Shown here: positions 43,486 through 53,244 of the stretch, one piece after another | Position numbering within the stretch: position 1 is the stretch's first letter | How the letters are laid out: every line of letters begins with the position of its first letter | Assembly (NCBI GenBank): GCA_043777375.1 | Contig: JAYWHX010000031.1 | Span: 1-64,000 of the forward strand | Reading direction: 5' to 3' | Origin: TH-plancto1 sp043777375 | Lineage (GTDB): Bacteria > Planctomycetota > Planctomycetia > Planctomycetales > Planctomycetaceae | Length of the DNA stretch: 64,000 nucleotides | Position numbers and translations under genes: made by a program | Notes under the pieces: model-generated | What the model saw: only the letters and a program-made list of their open reading frames with translations | What the model was told of the DNA's origin: nothing | The model's database searches: none

Positions 43486-44475
43486 CTACTTTTCCCCCAG
43501 CCACCGACACGCATCCTTCGCAAAGTACGTCAGGATCATATCCGCTCCAGCCCGGCGGATGCTGGTCAGTATTTCCATCGCAACTCGTTGCTCATCGATC
43601 CACCCATTCGCAGCTGCGGCTTTGACCATGGCGTATTCGCCGCTGACGTTGTAGGCAGCGAGGGGGATTTCGGGGTGGGCGTCCTTCACCCGGCGGATAA
43701 TGTCGAGATAGCTGAGGGCAGGTTTGACCATCAGCAGATCGGCCCCTTCCGCGAGGTCGAGTGCGACCTCGCGTAGGGCCTCGGCACCATTAGCCGGGTC
43801 CATTTGATAGGTCCGGCGGTCGCCGAACTTCGGCGTGCTTTCGGCGGCCTCGCGGAACGGGCCATAGAACCCGCTGGCGTACTTGGCCGCGTAACTCATG
43901 ATCGGAATGTTCATGTACCCCGAGGAATCGAGGCCGTGTCGCAGAGCCTGGATCATCCCGTCCATCATCCCACTGGGAGCCACCATGTCGGCCCCCGCGC
44001 TCGCATGGCTGAAGGCTTGTTGCACAAGGTTTGACAGCGTCCGATCGTTGTCGACATCGGTGCGCCCGCCTTGTTCTTGCAATACTCCGCAGTGCCCGTG
44101 ATCGGTGAACTCACAGAAGCAGACATCAGTGATCACCAGCAAATCGGGGGCAGCGTCCTTAATGCACCGAATGGCCTGCTGAACCACACCAGAGTCGTCC
44201 CACGACGAACTCCCGATGGCGTCCTTCGTCTCAGGAATCCCGAACAGGATTACTGCCGGAATCCCGAGGCCCGCGATCTCGCGTGCCTCAGCTGCCAGCA
44301 GATCGACCGTCATCTGGGCATGACCCGGCATCGAGCTGATCGGGATGCGTGTCTGCTTCCCATGCCGAATAAACAGCGGCAGGATGAAGTCGTTCGGAGC
44401 CAGTTCGGTCTCGCGCACGAGATCGCGTAGCCGAGGATTCGAGCGGAGACGACGCAGGCGGGTTTGCGGGAACAT
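43486..44475 (-). CDS. hemB: Porphobilinogen synthase
   Basis: Condenses two 5-aminolevulinate to porphobilinogen in heme and tetrapyrrole synthesis. The 329-residue protein has the two catalytic lysines (MSYAAKYASGFYGPF; LLMVKPALSYLDIIR) and the cysteine-rich metal loop ITDVCFCEFTDHGHCG, indicating the zinc-dependent type. GEYAMVKAAAANGW completes the C-terminal signature. Length is normal. It is downstream (minus strand) of the amidohydrolase gene but with no close spacing. Confidence 0.95.
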   Translation of the reverse strand: MFPQTRLRRLRSNPRLRDLVRETELAPNDFILPLFIRHGKQTRIPISSMPGHAQMTVDLLAAEAREIAGLGIPAVILFGIPETKDAIGSSSWDDSGVVQQAIRCIKDAAPDLLVITDVCFCEFTDHGHCGVLQEQGGRTDVDNDRTLSNLVQQAFSHASAGADMVAPSGMMDGMIQALRHGLDSSGYMNIPIMSYAAKYASGFYGPFREAAESTPKFGDRRTYQMDPANGAEALREVALDLAEGADLLMVKPALSYLDIIRRVKDAHPEIPLAAYNVSGEYAMVKAAAANGWIDEQRVAMEILTSIRRAGADMILTYFAKDACRWLGEK

Positions 44476-44605
44476 GAGGACACTCTTCGAGTCACGAAGG
44501 CCAGATCGCGGTGACGAAAGTCAAGTTCGAGTATGACATGCTGGTAGACTGGGGCCAACAGAAGCCCCGATGAGGCGGATAGCGCCACTTGTGGTTTTCA
44601 GTGAG

Positions 44606-44646
44606 AAAAAAAACTGGGTGGCCGGGTACGTGATTCCCAGCCACTT
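44606..44646 (-). terminator. Rho-independent terminator
   Basis: On the minus strand TGGCTGGG and CCCGGCCA form an 8-base stem (one G-T pair) around AATCACGTA, then CCCAG and a run of eight T. It starts 4 bases past the stop of the amidohydrolase-CBM9 gene. Confidence 0.75.
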
Positions 44647-44649
44647 GCC

Positions 44650-46422
44650 TTACTCCACAAATCCCAGCCACCCAAATCGCTCGGGGGTATGAAATGATCC
44701 GCGCAAAGTCGGGGAGAATGCCAGTCCGGCTCCATGCTTTCGATCATGTCGATAGAAGTTCGCCCGCCAGCTGTCACCGGACAGCGGCCTTTCGCCCAAT
44801 GCCGACCAGGGTATGCGGACCTCGACTCGCCAGACTTTCGCAGACTCATCGATCCTGACAGCTGACTCCATCCCGCTACTCCAAGCAAAATCCTTCTTTG
44901 CCGGGAGTTCGACATCGAGATCCAGCTGCTCGCCGGTGGGGGCCCATTCGTACTCGGTATAGTGATTCAGATGACCAAAGTCTGGAGCGATGAACGCCTC
45001 GACCACATCGTTCTCCCACAGCCCAATTCGCTCTTCCGGCTGCGCGGGAGAGAAGGTGCTCAGCTCGGTGTAGGGGGACTCGAACGCCAGATAGAGGAAG
45101 TTGTCCGACCACAACGCACGAACCGGAGTGCTCAGGTGCGGTTGGACCGACACATCGTGCGACTGGTACTCCAATCGCGTGAGGGTCGTCTTCGCCCACT
45201 CTGGTTCATCCAACACCCCGTCTGGAACGAAGTCGCGGTCCATCTTCTTTGCCAACAGGCTCGGCAACGGCAGTGACTTTGCGAGTAGCTTGCGGGCATT
45301 GTCAAAATAGATCTTCCGGCAAACCTCGCGCGGCAGGTCGATGCTGCTGATGGTCCAGTTCCCTTGAATCGGGGTCATGTGCGGCCAGTCCTTGTCGTCT
45401 GTCTCGAACCACCGCCAGCACTTGTTGTAGAAGGCGACCGCTTCGGCATCGCTCGGTTGATCCGCATCGCCGCCAGACCCCAGAATCAGCTTGTGGTAGA
45501 CCATGAAGTCGGTCGCAAACAGGATGCGGTCCTGGTGCTTGATGAACAGCTCGCGAACCTTGGCCGGGTCGTGTCGGCCCACCTCGGGAATGCGAGCTGC
45601 GATGTCGGCCATCATGTTCGGACGACGGGTGAGGGCGGCATCGACCCACTCCAGATCTTCGGGGTTGTTCGCGAAGTGGACACACACGAATGTGGTCTGC
45701 GGGTGCTTGGCGATCACACGGTCGAGGGCGTCGAGCAGGTCCATACGGGGCGGATATTTGTCCGGGTCGCCGAACCACCAGTTCTTGTGATCCTTCAGCT
45801 CGGTCCAGCGTTCGTTGGTCTCGTCATACGGGAGCCAGAACGCCTTCGGATCACTCACATGAATCGAGACTGGCATCCCCAGCTCGCCGCATTTCGCCCA
45901 CAGGGCATCCAGTTTCGGGTCGTCGATCTTGATCAATATTCCCGACTTGTCGCGTAGGAACAGCCCCAGGCGTTTGAACTCCTTCAGCCCCACGGCTCCC
46001 ATTTGATGGCCGTCGACAATCTGCTGGGCCGCCTTCTCACTCCAGCCGGGTTCATCCCAACCGGAGTAATCGATCAGCATTGAATGAACAAACCGCTGGG
46101 AGTAGTCCTTGTCGGCCACGAGCTTGGTGGCCTCGAAATCGGACAGCTCACCCTCTTTGTGAGTGGCTGTCCCCGCCCCGAGATTCACGCCAATTCCCAC
46201 ACCCGCGCGATCGAGTATCCCCACTGCACGCTCGAATCGTTCGGGGCGCCCCTCGACGTGCAGGTGCAGGTCAATGATCCGGTGCTCGCGCCGCCACGCC
46301 TCGGGCGAAAGAGCTTCGGCCACCGGAGACGGCAATGCCGGAAGTGGGGCATCCGCCAGCAGGAGTGTGGACCAAACGAGTGCGAGCCCGCAGGCCCACG
46401 GAATGCAACGTCGGTTGAACAT
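44650..46422 (-). CDS. Amidohydrolase with CBM9-like C-terminal domain
   Basis: A 590-residue exported protein; the ATG at 46422 has GGAG 7 bases upstream and a signal sequence (WACGLALVWSTLLLADA). The N-terminal half is an amidohydrolase-type TIM barrel (HRIIDLHLHVEGRPERF with HxH, CVHFANNPEDLEWVD, DRILFATDFMVYHKL). The C-terminal part resembles a family-9 carbohydrate-binding fold (SDNFLYLAFESPYTEL, DVVEAFIAPDFGH, VRIPWSALGERPL). Degradation of a sugar-linked compound outside the cytoplasm is plausible but inferred. obgE lies 37 bases upstream on the same strand. Confidence 0.85.
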   Translation of the reverse strand: MFNRRCIPWACGLALVWSTLLLADAPLPALPSPVAEALSPEAWRREHRIIDLHLHVEGRPERFERAVGILDRAGVGIGVNLGAGTATHKEGELSDFEATKLVADKDYSQRFVHSMLIDYSGWDEPGWSEKAAQQIVDGHQMGAVGLKEFKRLGLFLRDKSGILIKIDDPKLDALWAKCGELGMPVSIHVSDPKAFWLPYDETNERWTELKDHKNWWFGDPDKYPPRMDLLDALDRVIAKHPQTTFVCVHFANNPEDLEWVDAALTRRPNMMADIAARIPEVGRHDPAKVRELFIKHQDRILFATDFMVYHKLILGSGGDADQPSDAEAVAFYNKCWRWFETDDKDWPHMTPIQGNWTISSIDLPREVCRKIYFDNARKLLAKSLPLPSLLAKKMDRDFVPDGVLDEPEWAKTTLTRLEYQSHDVSVQPHLSTPVRALWSDNFLYLAFESPYTELSTFSPAQPEERIGLWENDVVEAFIAPDFGHLNHYTEYEWAPTGEQLDLDVELPAKKDFAWSSGMESAVRIDESAKVWRVEVRIPWSALGERPLSGDSWRANFYRHDRKHGAGLAFSPTLRGSFHTPERFGWLGFVE

Positions 46423-46459
46423 CAGAACTCCACTCAGCAAATGCACCGAACCAATTCCA

Positions 46460-47464
46460 CTACCAGTCGTCGCCCACCTTCCCCTGCAAGTGCGCGATGA
46501 TCTGCTTTACCAATTCCGGAAGCCCGGCCCCCGTTGCGGCTGACAATCGCAGCACCGGATGACCCAGAGACTCTTCCAGCAACTCGGCAGCCGCTTCGGA
46601 ATCGGGCAACTCGCTCTTCGAGATGCAGATGATTTCGGGACGCTCGATCAGCGTCTCATCATACAGCCGCAACTCTTCGCGAATCTTGTAGTAGTTGTCG
46701 ATGGGGTTGGTCTGATCGTCGGGATCAGGTTCGATCAAGTGAACGAAGAGCTTGGTCCGCTGCACATGCTTCAGGAACTCGTGCCCGAGACCGATTCCGG
46801 CGTGAGCGCCTTCGATCAGACCAGGAATGTCAGCCATCACAAACTGGTGATCGTAGCCCACGCGGACCGCGCCGAGGTTCGGGTACTTGGTCGTGAATGG
46901 GTAGGGGGCGATTTCGGGAGTCGCCCGGGACATGCGACTGAGCAATGTCGATTTCCCCGCGTTCGGCTTGCCGATGATGCCGACATCGGCGATCAGCTTC
47001 AGCTCGAGGAATACTTCGCGGACTTCGCCGGGCAATCCGCGATCAAACTCGCGCGGGGTGCGGTTAACGGAGCTGACATACTCCCGGTTGCCGCGTCCCC
47101 CTTTTCCGCCTTGGGCAATCACGATCTCTTCACCGTTCTCGGCCAAGTCTTTGAGCACGTTCCCGTGCTCTGGGTCTTTGACTAGCGTGCCCGGCGGAAC
47201 CAGGATGATCACATCCTCGCCCGATCGACCGGTACACAGCGACCCACCGCCCGCCTCGCCCGGGTCAGCGCGCCAGAAGCGGTGGCCGGCCAGATTTGCG
47301 AGGCTGCCCGTGTTATGTTCCGCACGGATAATGATGCTGCCGCCGTCGCCGCCGTCGCCGCCGTCGGGGCCTCCCCGCGGAACGTGGGCTTCGCGCCGGA
47401 AGCTGCAAGCCCCGTTGCCACCGTCACCGGCGTGGCAGCTGATATGCACTCGATCGATAAACAT
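46460..47464 (-). CDS. obgE: Obg-family GTPase
   Basis: Ribosome-associated GTPase of 334 residues. The Obg N-domain is glycine-rich: MFIDRVHISCHAGDGGNGAC, VPRGGPDGGDGGDGGS. The G domain has GKPNAGKSTLLSRM (Walker A), TTKYPNLGAVRV, DIPGLIEGAHAGIG, and SKSELPDS in the place of NKxD. It lacks the C-terminal OCT domain of longer homologues. It precedes the amidohydrolase by 37 bases; functional link is not evident. Confidence 0.94.
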   Translation of the reverse strand: MFIDRVHISCHAGDGGNGACSFRREAHVPRGGPDGGDGGDGGSIIIRAEHNTGSLANLAGHRFWRADPGEAGGGSLCTGRSGEDVIILVPPGTLVKDPEHGNVLKDLAENGEEIVIAQGGKGGRGNREYVSSVNRTPREFDRGLPGEVREVFLELKLIADVGIIGKPNAGKSTLLSRMSRATPEIAPYPFTTKYPNLGAVRVGYDHQFVMADIPGLIEGAHAGIGLGHEFLKHVQRTKLFVHLIEPDPDDQTNPIDNYYKIREELRLYDETLIERPEIICISKSELPDSEAAAELLEESLGHPVLRLSAATGAGLPELVKQIIAHLQGKVGDDW

Positions 47465-47688
47465 GGAGACTCAACCACTCGTTCGCGCAGCTGCCATCCA
47501 CATCGGAACGCCGATGTGAGGTCCGCCGCAAGCGGGTAGTGTAGCAAGTCCTGCCTGCGGCGCGACCTGTGGACGTTTGCGGTTTTCCACGGCGGTCAGC
47601 GGCGAGTTTGCTGTTGAGCCATCCTTCAAATTCTGGGACGATCACAGTTCCCAACCAGGTTTGCCCCGGCGGCGTCATGGATTGACCA

Positions 47689-48540
47689 GTGTCTGGATTG
47701 AGTCATCGCATAATTCGACAGGCTCTGGGGCTCGCGCTGCTCGTACTGGCGACCGCTGCGGGGGGCTGTCATACGACCTCGGTTCCGAAGACCCGCCAGC
47801 TGCCCAAACACTGCGAAATTGAACTCGATCAGCTGACGATTCGCTCCGACATCGACATTGATCGCGATGACCCCTTGCTGCGGGAACTGGTCAATCTGCG
47901 AACCGAGGTCCGCTCGACACTGCATTTGCCAGCTGCGGATCGCCCAGTGACGGTTTATCTGTTCCGGGACGAATCGCGATATCTCCAGTACATGCGGGAT
48001 CGACATCCAGCCCTTCCGGCCCGACGTGCGTTCTTTATTGGCACGACCAAGGAGCTGATGGTCTACGCGTATTGGGGCGACAAGACACTGGAGGATTTGA
48101 GGCACGAATACACGCATGGCGTCCTGCACGCCTCGCTGAAGACCGTGCCGCTGTGGCTGGATGAGGGTTTGGCCGAGTATTTCGAAGTCCCCCCGGAGCA
48201 AGCGGTCGGCCTCAACCAGGATCACGCCGAAAGCCTGTCTGTCGCCATTCAAAACGGCTGGCGTCCGGATCTGAAACGTTTGGAGCAGATTGACGAAGTC
48301 AGCCAGATGCAGCGGGCCGATTATCAAGAAGCCTGGGCCTGGGTCCACTATCTACTGCAAGGCACACCCGATGGGCCACAATTGCTGACGGAGTATCTCC
48401 AGTCGCTTCACCAAGCGACACACGCTCCGTCCTTCGCCAGTCAGGTGTTCAAAGAACTTCCCGAAAGTGCCGACCGGCTGACCGTACATGTTGCCAGTTT
48501 GAATCTGCCAATCATGTCCGCCGGGCATCGAGTTCCGTAA
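47689..48540 (+). CDS. Lipoprotein metallopeptidase, DUF1570-like
   Basis: A 283-residue protein with a lipoprotein signal (LALLVLATAAGGC, lipobox Cys at about 27). A zinc protease motif is evident, HEYTH (RHEYTHGVLHASL), with the downstream Glu in WLDEGLAEYFEVPP, as in gluzincins. The core YLFRDESRYLQYM and the surrounding fold resemble DUF1570 proteins. It is expected at the membrane, facing the periplasm. The start is a GTG at 47689; a TTG at 47698 is also possible, and neither has a clear ribosome-binding site. Confidence 0.8.
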   Translation: MSGLSHRIIRQALGLALLVLATAAGGCHTTSVPKTRQLPKHCEIELDQLTIRSDIDIDRDDPLLRELVNLRTEVRSTLHLPAADRPVTVYLFRDESRYLQYMRDRHPALPARRAFFIGTTKELMVYAYWGDKTLEDLRHEYTHGVLHASLKTVPLWLDEGLAEYFEVPPEQAVGLNQDHAESLSVAIQNGWRPDLKRLEQIDEVSQMQRADYQEAWAWVHYLLQGTPDGPQLLTEYLQSLHQATHAPSFASQVFKELPESADRLTVHVASLNLPIMSAGHRVP

Positions 48541-48588
48541 CTGAGCTCAGCAGAACGCGGGCGAACGCAGCGTCGAGGCCAACCACCT

Positions 48589-49101
48589 ATGCAGTCCCCG
48601 GACGAGATCTTTGACGTGTGCGATTCAGAGGACCGTGTCATCGGACAGGCCCGCCGCGCCGATGTGCATGCGAACAACCTGATACATCGAGCCGTCCATG
48701 TCTGGGTCTTTCGCTCGACGGGCCAGCTGGTCGTCCAGCTTCGTTCGGCATCCAAAGATCAATATCCCAATGGGCTGACTTCATCCGCATCGGGGCATCT
48801 TGATACGGGTGAGGATTACTTGACCGCGGGCCTTCGCGAATTGGGTGAGGAACTCGGCCTCTTCGACTTTAAACTTCAATTCGCAGTCAAACTCTCGGCC
48901 AGTCCGGAGACGGCTTATGAGCATACGGCCCTCTATGTCATCACCACCGATGATCCTCTGACGCCGAATGCGGGGGAAGTTGCGGGACTGGAACTCCATT
49001 CGATCGAGGAGCTGCAAGCCCGCCTAATACTGCCTGATGGAGGCAACCTGACCCCGCCGTTTCGCCAGCTGCTGGAATGGTGGATCAGGCGGCAGGTCTG
49101 A
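48589..49101 (+). CDS. Nudix hydrolase
   Basis: A 170-residue Nudix-fold protein. The Nudix box G-x5-E-x7-R-E-x2-E-E-x-G is met by GHLDTGEDYLTAGLREL followed by GEELGL. The upstream strand RAVHVWVFRSTGQLVVQ is like the isopentenyl-diphosphate isomerase-type or ADP-ribose hydrolase subfamilies. The substrate is unknown. It follows the lipoprotein gene by about 48 bases, with an unremarkable ribosome-binding site. Confidence 0.9.
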   Translation: MQSPDEIFDVCDSEDRVIGQARRADVHANNLIHRAVHVWVFRSTGQLVVQLRSASKDQYPNGLTSSASGHLDTGEDYLTAGLRELGEELGLFDFKLQFAVKLSASPETAYEHTALYVITTDDPLTPNAGEVAGLELHSIEELQARLILPDGGNLTPPFRQLLEWWIRRQV

Positions 49102-49278
49102 AACAGCGTGTTTCAGTGACAGGTCAATCGTATGCCCGCTGGCTGATGGCAGCCACTCCCCCCCCACCGTTGCGATTTCTTCGTCAATCGGCAACAGTGT
49201 CACCAGATTCGCTGCTGTCCCGGAGGCCGGGCGTTTGAGCGTTGGCTGAAACGTCTGTGGGGTGCTTCTCGGGAGAGC

Positions 49279-50355
49279 ATGTTTCGTTCTGCAAGTCCGC
49301 CGCACATGTCATTGTCCTACCGCGATTCCGGTGTCGATCTCGAACTCTATGAGCAGGCCATGGGACGCATCCCAGCCCTGCTCGCGCGGACCAAGACGCC
49401 GCGGGTCATCCCGCTGCCCGGAGGCTTCGCGGGGCTGTTCAAGTTGCAGGACGCTGCCCACAAATACCGCGATCCAGTCCTGGTCTCGGGCACGGACGGC
49501 GTGGGGACAAAGATCAAGGTTGCCCATATGGCGGGCGTTTACGACACGATTGGCATCGATCTGGTCGCCATGTGTGTCAATGACTGCTTGTGCCTTGGGG
49601 CCGAGCCGTTGTTCTTTCTTGATTATGTCGCGATGGGCAAGGACAACCCGGACCGACTGACGCAGATCGTCAAGGGCGTGACCGATGGCTGTATCCAGGC
49701 CGGGACAGCACTGCTTGGCGGTGAGACGGCGATCATGCCGGACATCTACAGCGTCGATGATTTCGACCTCGCCGGTTTCTGCGTGGCGGTGGCCGAGAAA
49801 GACAAACTCCTCACCGGAGCGGCCATCCGTCCGGGAGACGTCCTGATTGGTGTGCCAAGCACTGGCTTTCACTCCAACGGCTACAGCCTGGTCCGCAAAG
49901 CGGTCTTTGAAGCCGGTCAGCAGAAGATCGATGCGTATGTCCCTGAACTCGGGAAAACAGTCGCCGAAGCGCTGCTCGCACCGACCCGCATTTACTCGTC
50001 ATTGACGGCCAGCATGCTGTCGAAATTCATGGTCGACATTAATCTGATGGCGATCGCCCATATCACGGGCGGCGGCCTGGGTGACAACATCACCCGTCTG
50101 CTTCCGGAAGGCTGTGCGATTCGCATCGATCGTTCGACGTGGTCTCCCAACCCGATCTTTGGATGGGTTCAGGGGCTCGGCAAGATTGATCGAGAAGAGA
50201 TGTTCCGCGTCTTCAATATGGGGATCGGGATGGTCTTCGTGGTCCGAAATGATGTCGCTGACCGCGTTATGCAGCACCTCGCGAGTCTCAATGAGACCGC
50301 CTACATCATTGGTGAAGTCATCGCAGGCGAGCAGAACTGCGTCTACGCATCTTAG
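49279..50355 (+). CDS. purM: Phosphoribosylformylglycinamidine cyclo-ligase
   Basis: Fifth step of purine synthesis, forming aminoimidazole ribonucleotide with ATP. The 358-residue protein has SYRDSGVDLELYEQAM, DGVGTKIKVAHMAGVYDT, DLVAMCVNDCLCLGAEPLFF, and LLGGETAIMPDIY. GVPSTGFHSNGYSLVRK and ITGGGLGDNITRLLP are conserved. The start could be the ATG at 49306, but GGGAG lies only 3 bases upstream of the first ATG, so this is not settled. No other pur gene is adjacent. Confidence 0.95.
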   Translation: MFRSASPPHMSLSYRDSGVDLELYEQAMGRIPALLARTKTPRVIPLPGGFAGLFKLQDAAHKYRDPVLVSGTDGVGTKIKVAHMAGVYDTIGIDLVAMCVNDCLCLGAEPLFFLDYVAMGKDNPDRLTQIVKGVTDGCIQAGTALLGGETAIMPDIYSVDDFDLAGFCVAVAEKDKLLTGAAIRPGDVLIGVPSTGFHSNGYSLVRKAVFEAGQQKIDAYVPELGKTVAEALLAPTRIYSSLTASMLSKFMVDINLMAIAHITGGGLGDNITRLLPEGCAIRIDRSTWSPNPIFGWVQGLGKIDREEMFRVFNMGIGMVFVVRNDVADRVMQHLASLNETAYIIGEVIAGEQNCVYAS

Positions 50356-50734
50356 CCGGAGTGTACTCCCATTTTCCTGTCTAGCCCGCTGCGCTAGCAA
50401 GGGCCGCGTGCCAGAAACCTTGGTCTGCGCAGCAAGCGTGCTCCGCTTGCGTCCGATGACTCCGTAAAGGGAAGCGTTTCGCAAATGGAATCGCGACTGG
50501 TGGTCCACCATTTTTAATTTGTTGAGTTGACAATGTCAGGAAACCTCAGGACGGCAAAATCCTAACGAATTCTGCGCCCCCACAAGTTCAAGTTGGTCGA
50601 CCACTCGGGCAGCGGGTCGAGTCATCGCCCAAGCGATGACTGTCCGACACGCGGCCCTTGCTGGCGCAGCGGGCTGGACGGGGAGTTCACCTCGATGTGA
50701 TAAAATCTGGACGCACACCTCGCAACCTGCCGCA
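50356..50734. repeat. Inverted repeat pair flanking an empty stretch
   Basis: The left arm at 50379-50411 includes CTAGCCCGCTGCGCTAGCAA and GGGCCGCGTGC. The right arm at 50646-50679 is its complement (ACACGCGGCCCTTGCTGGCG), 33 bases with 3 mismatches. The stretch between holds no convincing gene. The layout is like a small non-autonomous inverted-repeat element, but no target duplication was checked. Confidence 0.65.
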
Positions 50735-51736
50735 CTACAGCTTGATGTTCTCCGGCAGGCGGTAAACTCGCTTGGCGTTCCCGGACCACAGCTTCTCTCG
50801 GTCGGCGGCAGGGCGTTTCTCGATGATCTTCGTCAAAGCCGAGATCCAGTCATTCAGCGGGGCTCCGAGCAGACACACGGGCCAGTCGCCGCCGAAGACG
50901 ACGCGATCGGGACCAAACGAATCGAGACAGTGATTCACGACCGGGGACAGTGTCTCTGCCGTCCAACCCGGTTTGGCGTTCGCAATAATCCCCGAGATCT
51001 TGCTGAAGACATTCGGACGTTTGGCCAGAGCCTCGATGTCGCGCTTCCAGGCATCCGGATCATGAGCCTGATTCGTCGCACCGGGGATGAAAGCGTTGAC
51101 ATCCGCATTGCCGCAGTGGTCGAGCACAAAACGAGTGTCCGGGCACTTTTCCGTCAGCTGCAGCGCATCGATGAGTTCACTGGGACGCATGCAGAGATCG
51201 AAGTTGATGTTGTGTTTGCCTAACAGCTGGACACCGCGGACATACTCGGGCTGCAGGCAGAATCCCTTGGGGGTCGATTCGCCATGCAGAACTTGGCGGA
51301 CTCCCTTCACATGACCTGATTCGGCGTGCTTCTTGACATACGCTTCAAACCCCGCAGACGCGGGGCGCCCTCCGATGACCGCTCCCACCATCGGGTGCTT
51401 CGGGTCGCGGCAGAGCCCAATGACAAACTCGGCCTCCGCGTCGTGCTGACTTTCTTCAACATCCACTTCCATGTAGACCGTTCGCATCAACCGGCCCGCT
51501 GTGGCCGTGGCGTACTCTTGGCTGCGATAGTCATGTCTCAAGACATCCGGAGCTGTCGCCAGCCATGCCATTTTCTGCCAGGACAGATCCCACAGGTGCT
51601 GGTGTGTATCAATTCGCAGCTCCTGCGTCTCCGCTGCAGCGGCGGCTCCTGACAGGAGTACAGAGGCACTACTCATGACGGCGGCTCCAGTGGCCAGGGC
51701 GGATTGGCAGAGAAAGTCTCGACGTGAACTGGTCAT
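50735..51736 (-). CDS. Amidohydrolase family protein, Tat-exported
   Basis: A 333-residue amidohydrolase-fold protein of the metal-dependent TIM-barrel type (COG3618-like lactone/sugar-acid hydrolases). The start at the ATG at 51736 gives a Tat-type signal (TSSRRDFLCQSALATGAAV, with an RR pair). The barrel has IDTHQHLWDLSWQ with HxH, RFVLDHCGNADVN and VFGGDWPVCLL. The substrate is unknown. The Gfo/Idh gene 92 bases upstream on the same strand suggests a shared sugar-acid or inositol-like catabolic role. Confidence 0.88.
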   Translation of the reverse strand: MTSSRRDFLCQSALATGAAVMSSASVLLSGAAAAAETQELRIDTHQHLWDLSWQKMAWLATAPDVLRHDYRSQEYATATAGRLMRTVYMEVDVEESQHDAEAEFVIGLCRDPKHPMVGAVIGGRPASAGFEAYVKKHAESGHVKGVRQVLHGESTPKGFCLQPEYVRGVQLLGKHNINFDLCMRPSELIDALQLTEKCPDTRFVLDHCGNADVNAFIPGATNQAHDPDAWKRDIEALAKRPNVFSKISGIIANAKPGWTAETLSPVVNHCLDSFGPDRVVFGGDWPVCLLGAPLNDWISALTKIIEKRPAADREKLWSGNAKRVYRLPENIKL

Positions 51737-51828
51737 GGGGAGTCTCGAAAGAAGTGGGTGAGGGACTCGATGGGAACATGTCAGTGTAACGTGAACGGGC
51801 ACGTAGGAAACGTGCCCCACGCAAGAGG

Positions 51829-52899
51829 CTACGTCGGTCGCTGGGGATCACACAGGAGTGGCAGAGATACCTTGCGTCCGGTCCAGGCGGACTGGTAGAT
51901 CGCGAGAATAACCTCGACGCTGCGGCGGCCCTCGTGGCCATCGATTGCTGCTCGGGTGCCGGAGTTGATGGCCAGCAGGAAGTCTTGGAATTGGCGCTGG
52001 TGTCCGATGAACGAGATCGCCTTGGGGTCACTCGCCCCACCGGTGTTTCCGGTTTTCTTGACGAGCGATTCGCGGAGGCCAGCATCTGTCGGTTGTTCGA
52101 GTTCGAACTGCCATAACAGCACATCGTCTTGTTCAATGATGGCCGAGCCCTGAGTACCGTGGATCTCGGTCTTTTTCTGCAGGCCCGGCCAGGCAGCGGT
52201 GGTCGCCTGCAAGGTGCCGATTGCACCGTTCTTGAATTTTACGATTGCAGAACCGACATCTTCGACCTCGATCCGCTCATGCGCTAATGTCGCCGTCATG
52301 CCGATCACTTCGGTGACCTCGCCCATCATCCAGGCCAGCAGATCGACATTGTGAATCGCTTGATTCATGTACGCCCCGCCGCCATCCAGCTGCCACGTCC
52401 CGCGCCAATTGCCACTGTCATAGTATTGTTGGGTCCGCCACCATTTCACATAGGTATCGCCCAGCGTCAGGCGGCCAAACCGCCCGGTATCGATGGCCTG
52501 CTTCAGTGCCAGATTCGCGGGAGTAAAACGTGAAGGCAGGATCGCTCCCAACTGGACTCCGGCCTGCTCGCAGGCGTTGATGATCGAATCGCAGCGGGCG
52601 AGGGTGATCTCCAGTGGCTTCTCGACCAGCACATGCTTGCCCGCCTGTGCGGCAGAGATCGCTGGCTCCATGTGAGCTCCGCTGGGAGTGCAGATCGTGA
52701 CGATGTGAATCTCGGGATCAGCGAGGAGTTCTGCGAGCGTGGAGTAAACTCGACAGCCATATTCCTGCCCGAAAGATTCCGCCCGCCCCGCCGCGTGATT
52801 GAAGCACCCGACCAGCTTGGCACCGGGAATGGCTTGAATCGCCTTCGCATGAAAGTGAGCGATCATCCCAGTGCCGATGATGCCGAAGCCGTGGGTCAT
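51829..52899 (-). CDS. Gfo/Idh/MocA-family oxidoreductase
   Basis: NAD(P)-dependent sugar or inositol dehydrogenase-like protein of 356 residues. The N-terminal Rossmann motif is GIIGTGMIAHFHAKAIQ, then HVLVEKPLEITLARCD with the family EKP. GGAYMNQAIHNVDLLAWMMG carries the catalytic His region, and the C-terminal domain has GTQGSAIIEQDD. GAGGA lies 6 bases before the ATG. The amidohydrolase follows by 92 bases on the same strand, and the pair is likely co-transcribed. Confidence 0.9.
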   Translation of the reverse strand: MTHGFGIIGTGMIAHFHAKAIQAIPGAKLVGCFNHAAGRAESFGQEYGCRVYSTLAELLADPEIHIVTICTPSGAHMEPAISAAQAGKHVLVEKPLEITLARCDSIINACEQAGVQLGAILPSRFTPANLALKQAIDTGRFGRLTLGDTYVKWWRTQQYYDSGNWRGTWQLDGGGAYMNQAIHNVDLLAWMMGEVTEVIGMTATLAHERIEVEDVGSAIVKFKNGAIGTLQATTAAWPGLQKKTEIHGTQGSAIIEQDDVLLWQFELEQPTDAGLRESLVKKTGNTGGASDPKAISFIGHQRQFQDFLLAINSGTRAAIDGHEGRRSVEVILAIYQSAWTGRKVSLPLLCDPQRPT

Positions 52900-53244
52900 G
52901 AAACATCCTCAACCGCGCGAGGCGGATCAGTGTGCGAAAACTCGTGAGCAATACCCTCAGAATGACTGTCCACCGGAGAGATCGCAAGCGAAGCCCCGAG
53001 TGGAGTCGACACCGCACTGTCGCCCATCTTCCGTACGAGTGGAAAGATGCCACCACGCGATGGACACGGATAGGCGGGAGGATTGAGGGAACTCGCTTTG
53101 TCGAAACCCCAGCCTCACCGTTACAGTACACTCGCCAGTCTTCGAATTCCGTTGCAAGTCACCCCAGAGGTTCGCGGATTCTTGTCACCCCTTTCTGGCG
53201 AATGAAGTGATCTCCCGATCGGAAATCGCTCAAGGATGAAAGAC
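52900..53244. other. Divergent intergenic region
   Basis: This gap separates the divergent Gfo/Idh and PQQ-like genes and presumably holds both promoters. No coding frame, repeat or hairpin stood out. Confidence 0.4.

Noticed and set aside
50379..50679. Insertion sequence
   Set aside because: No transposase frame lies between the inverted arms and no target duplication could be shown.
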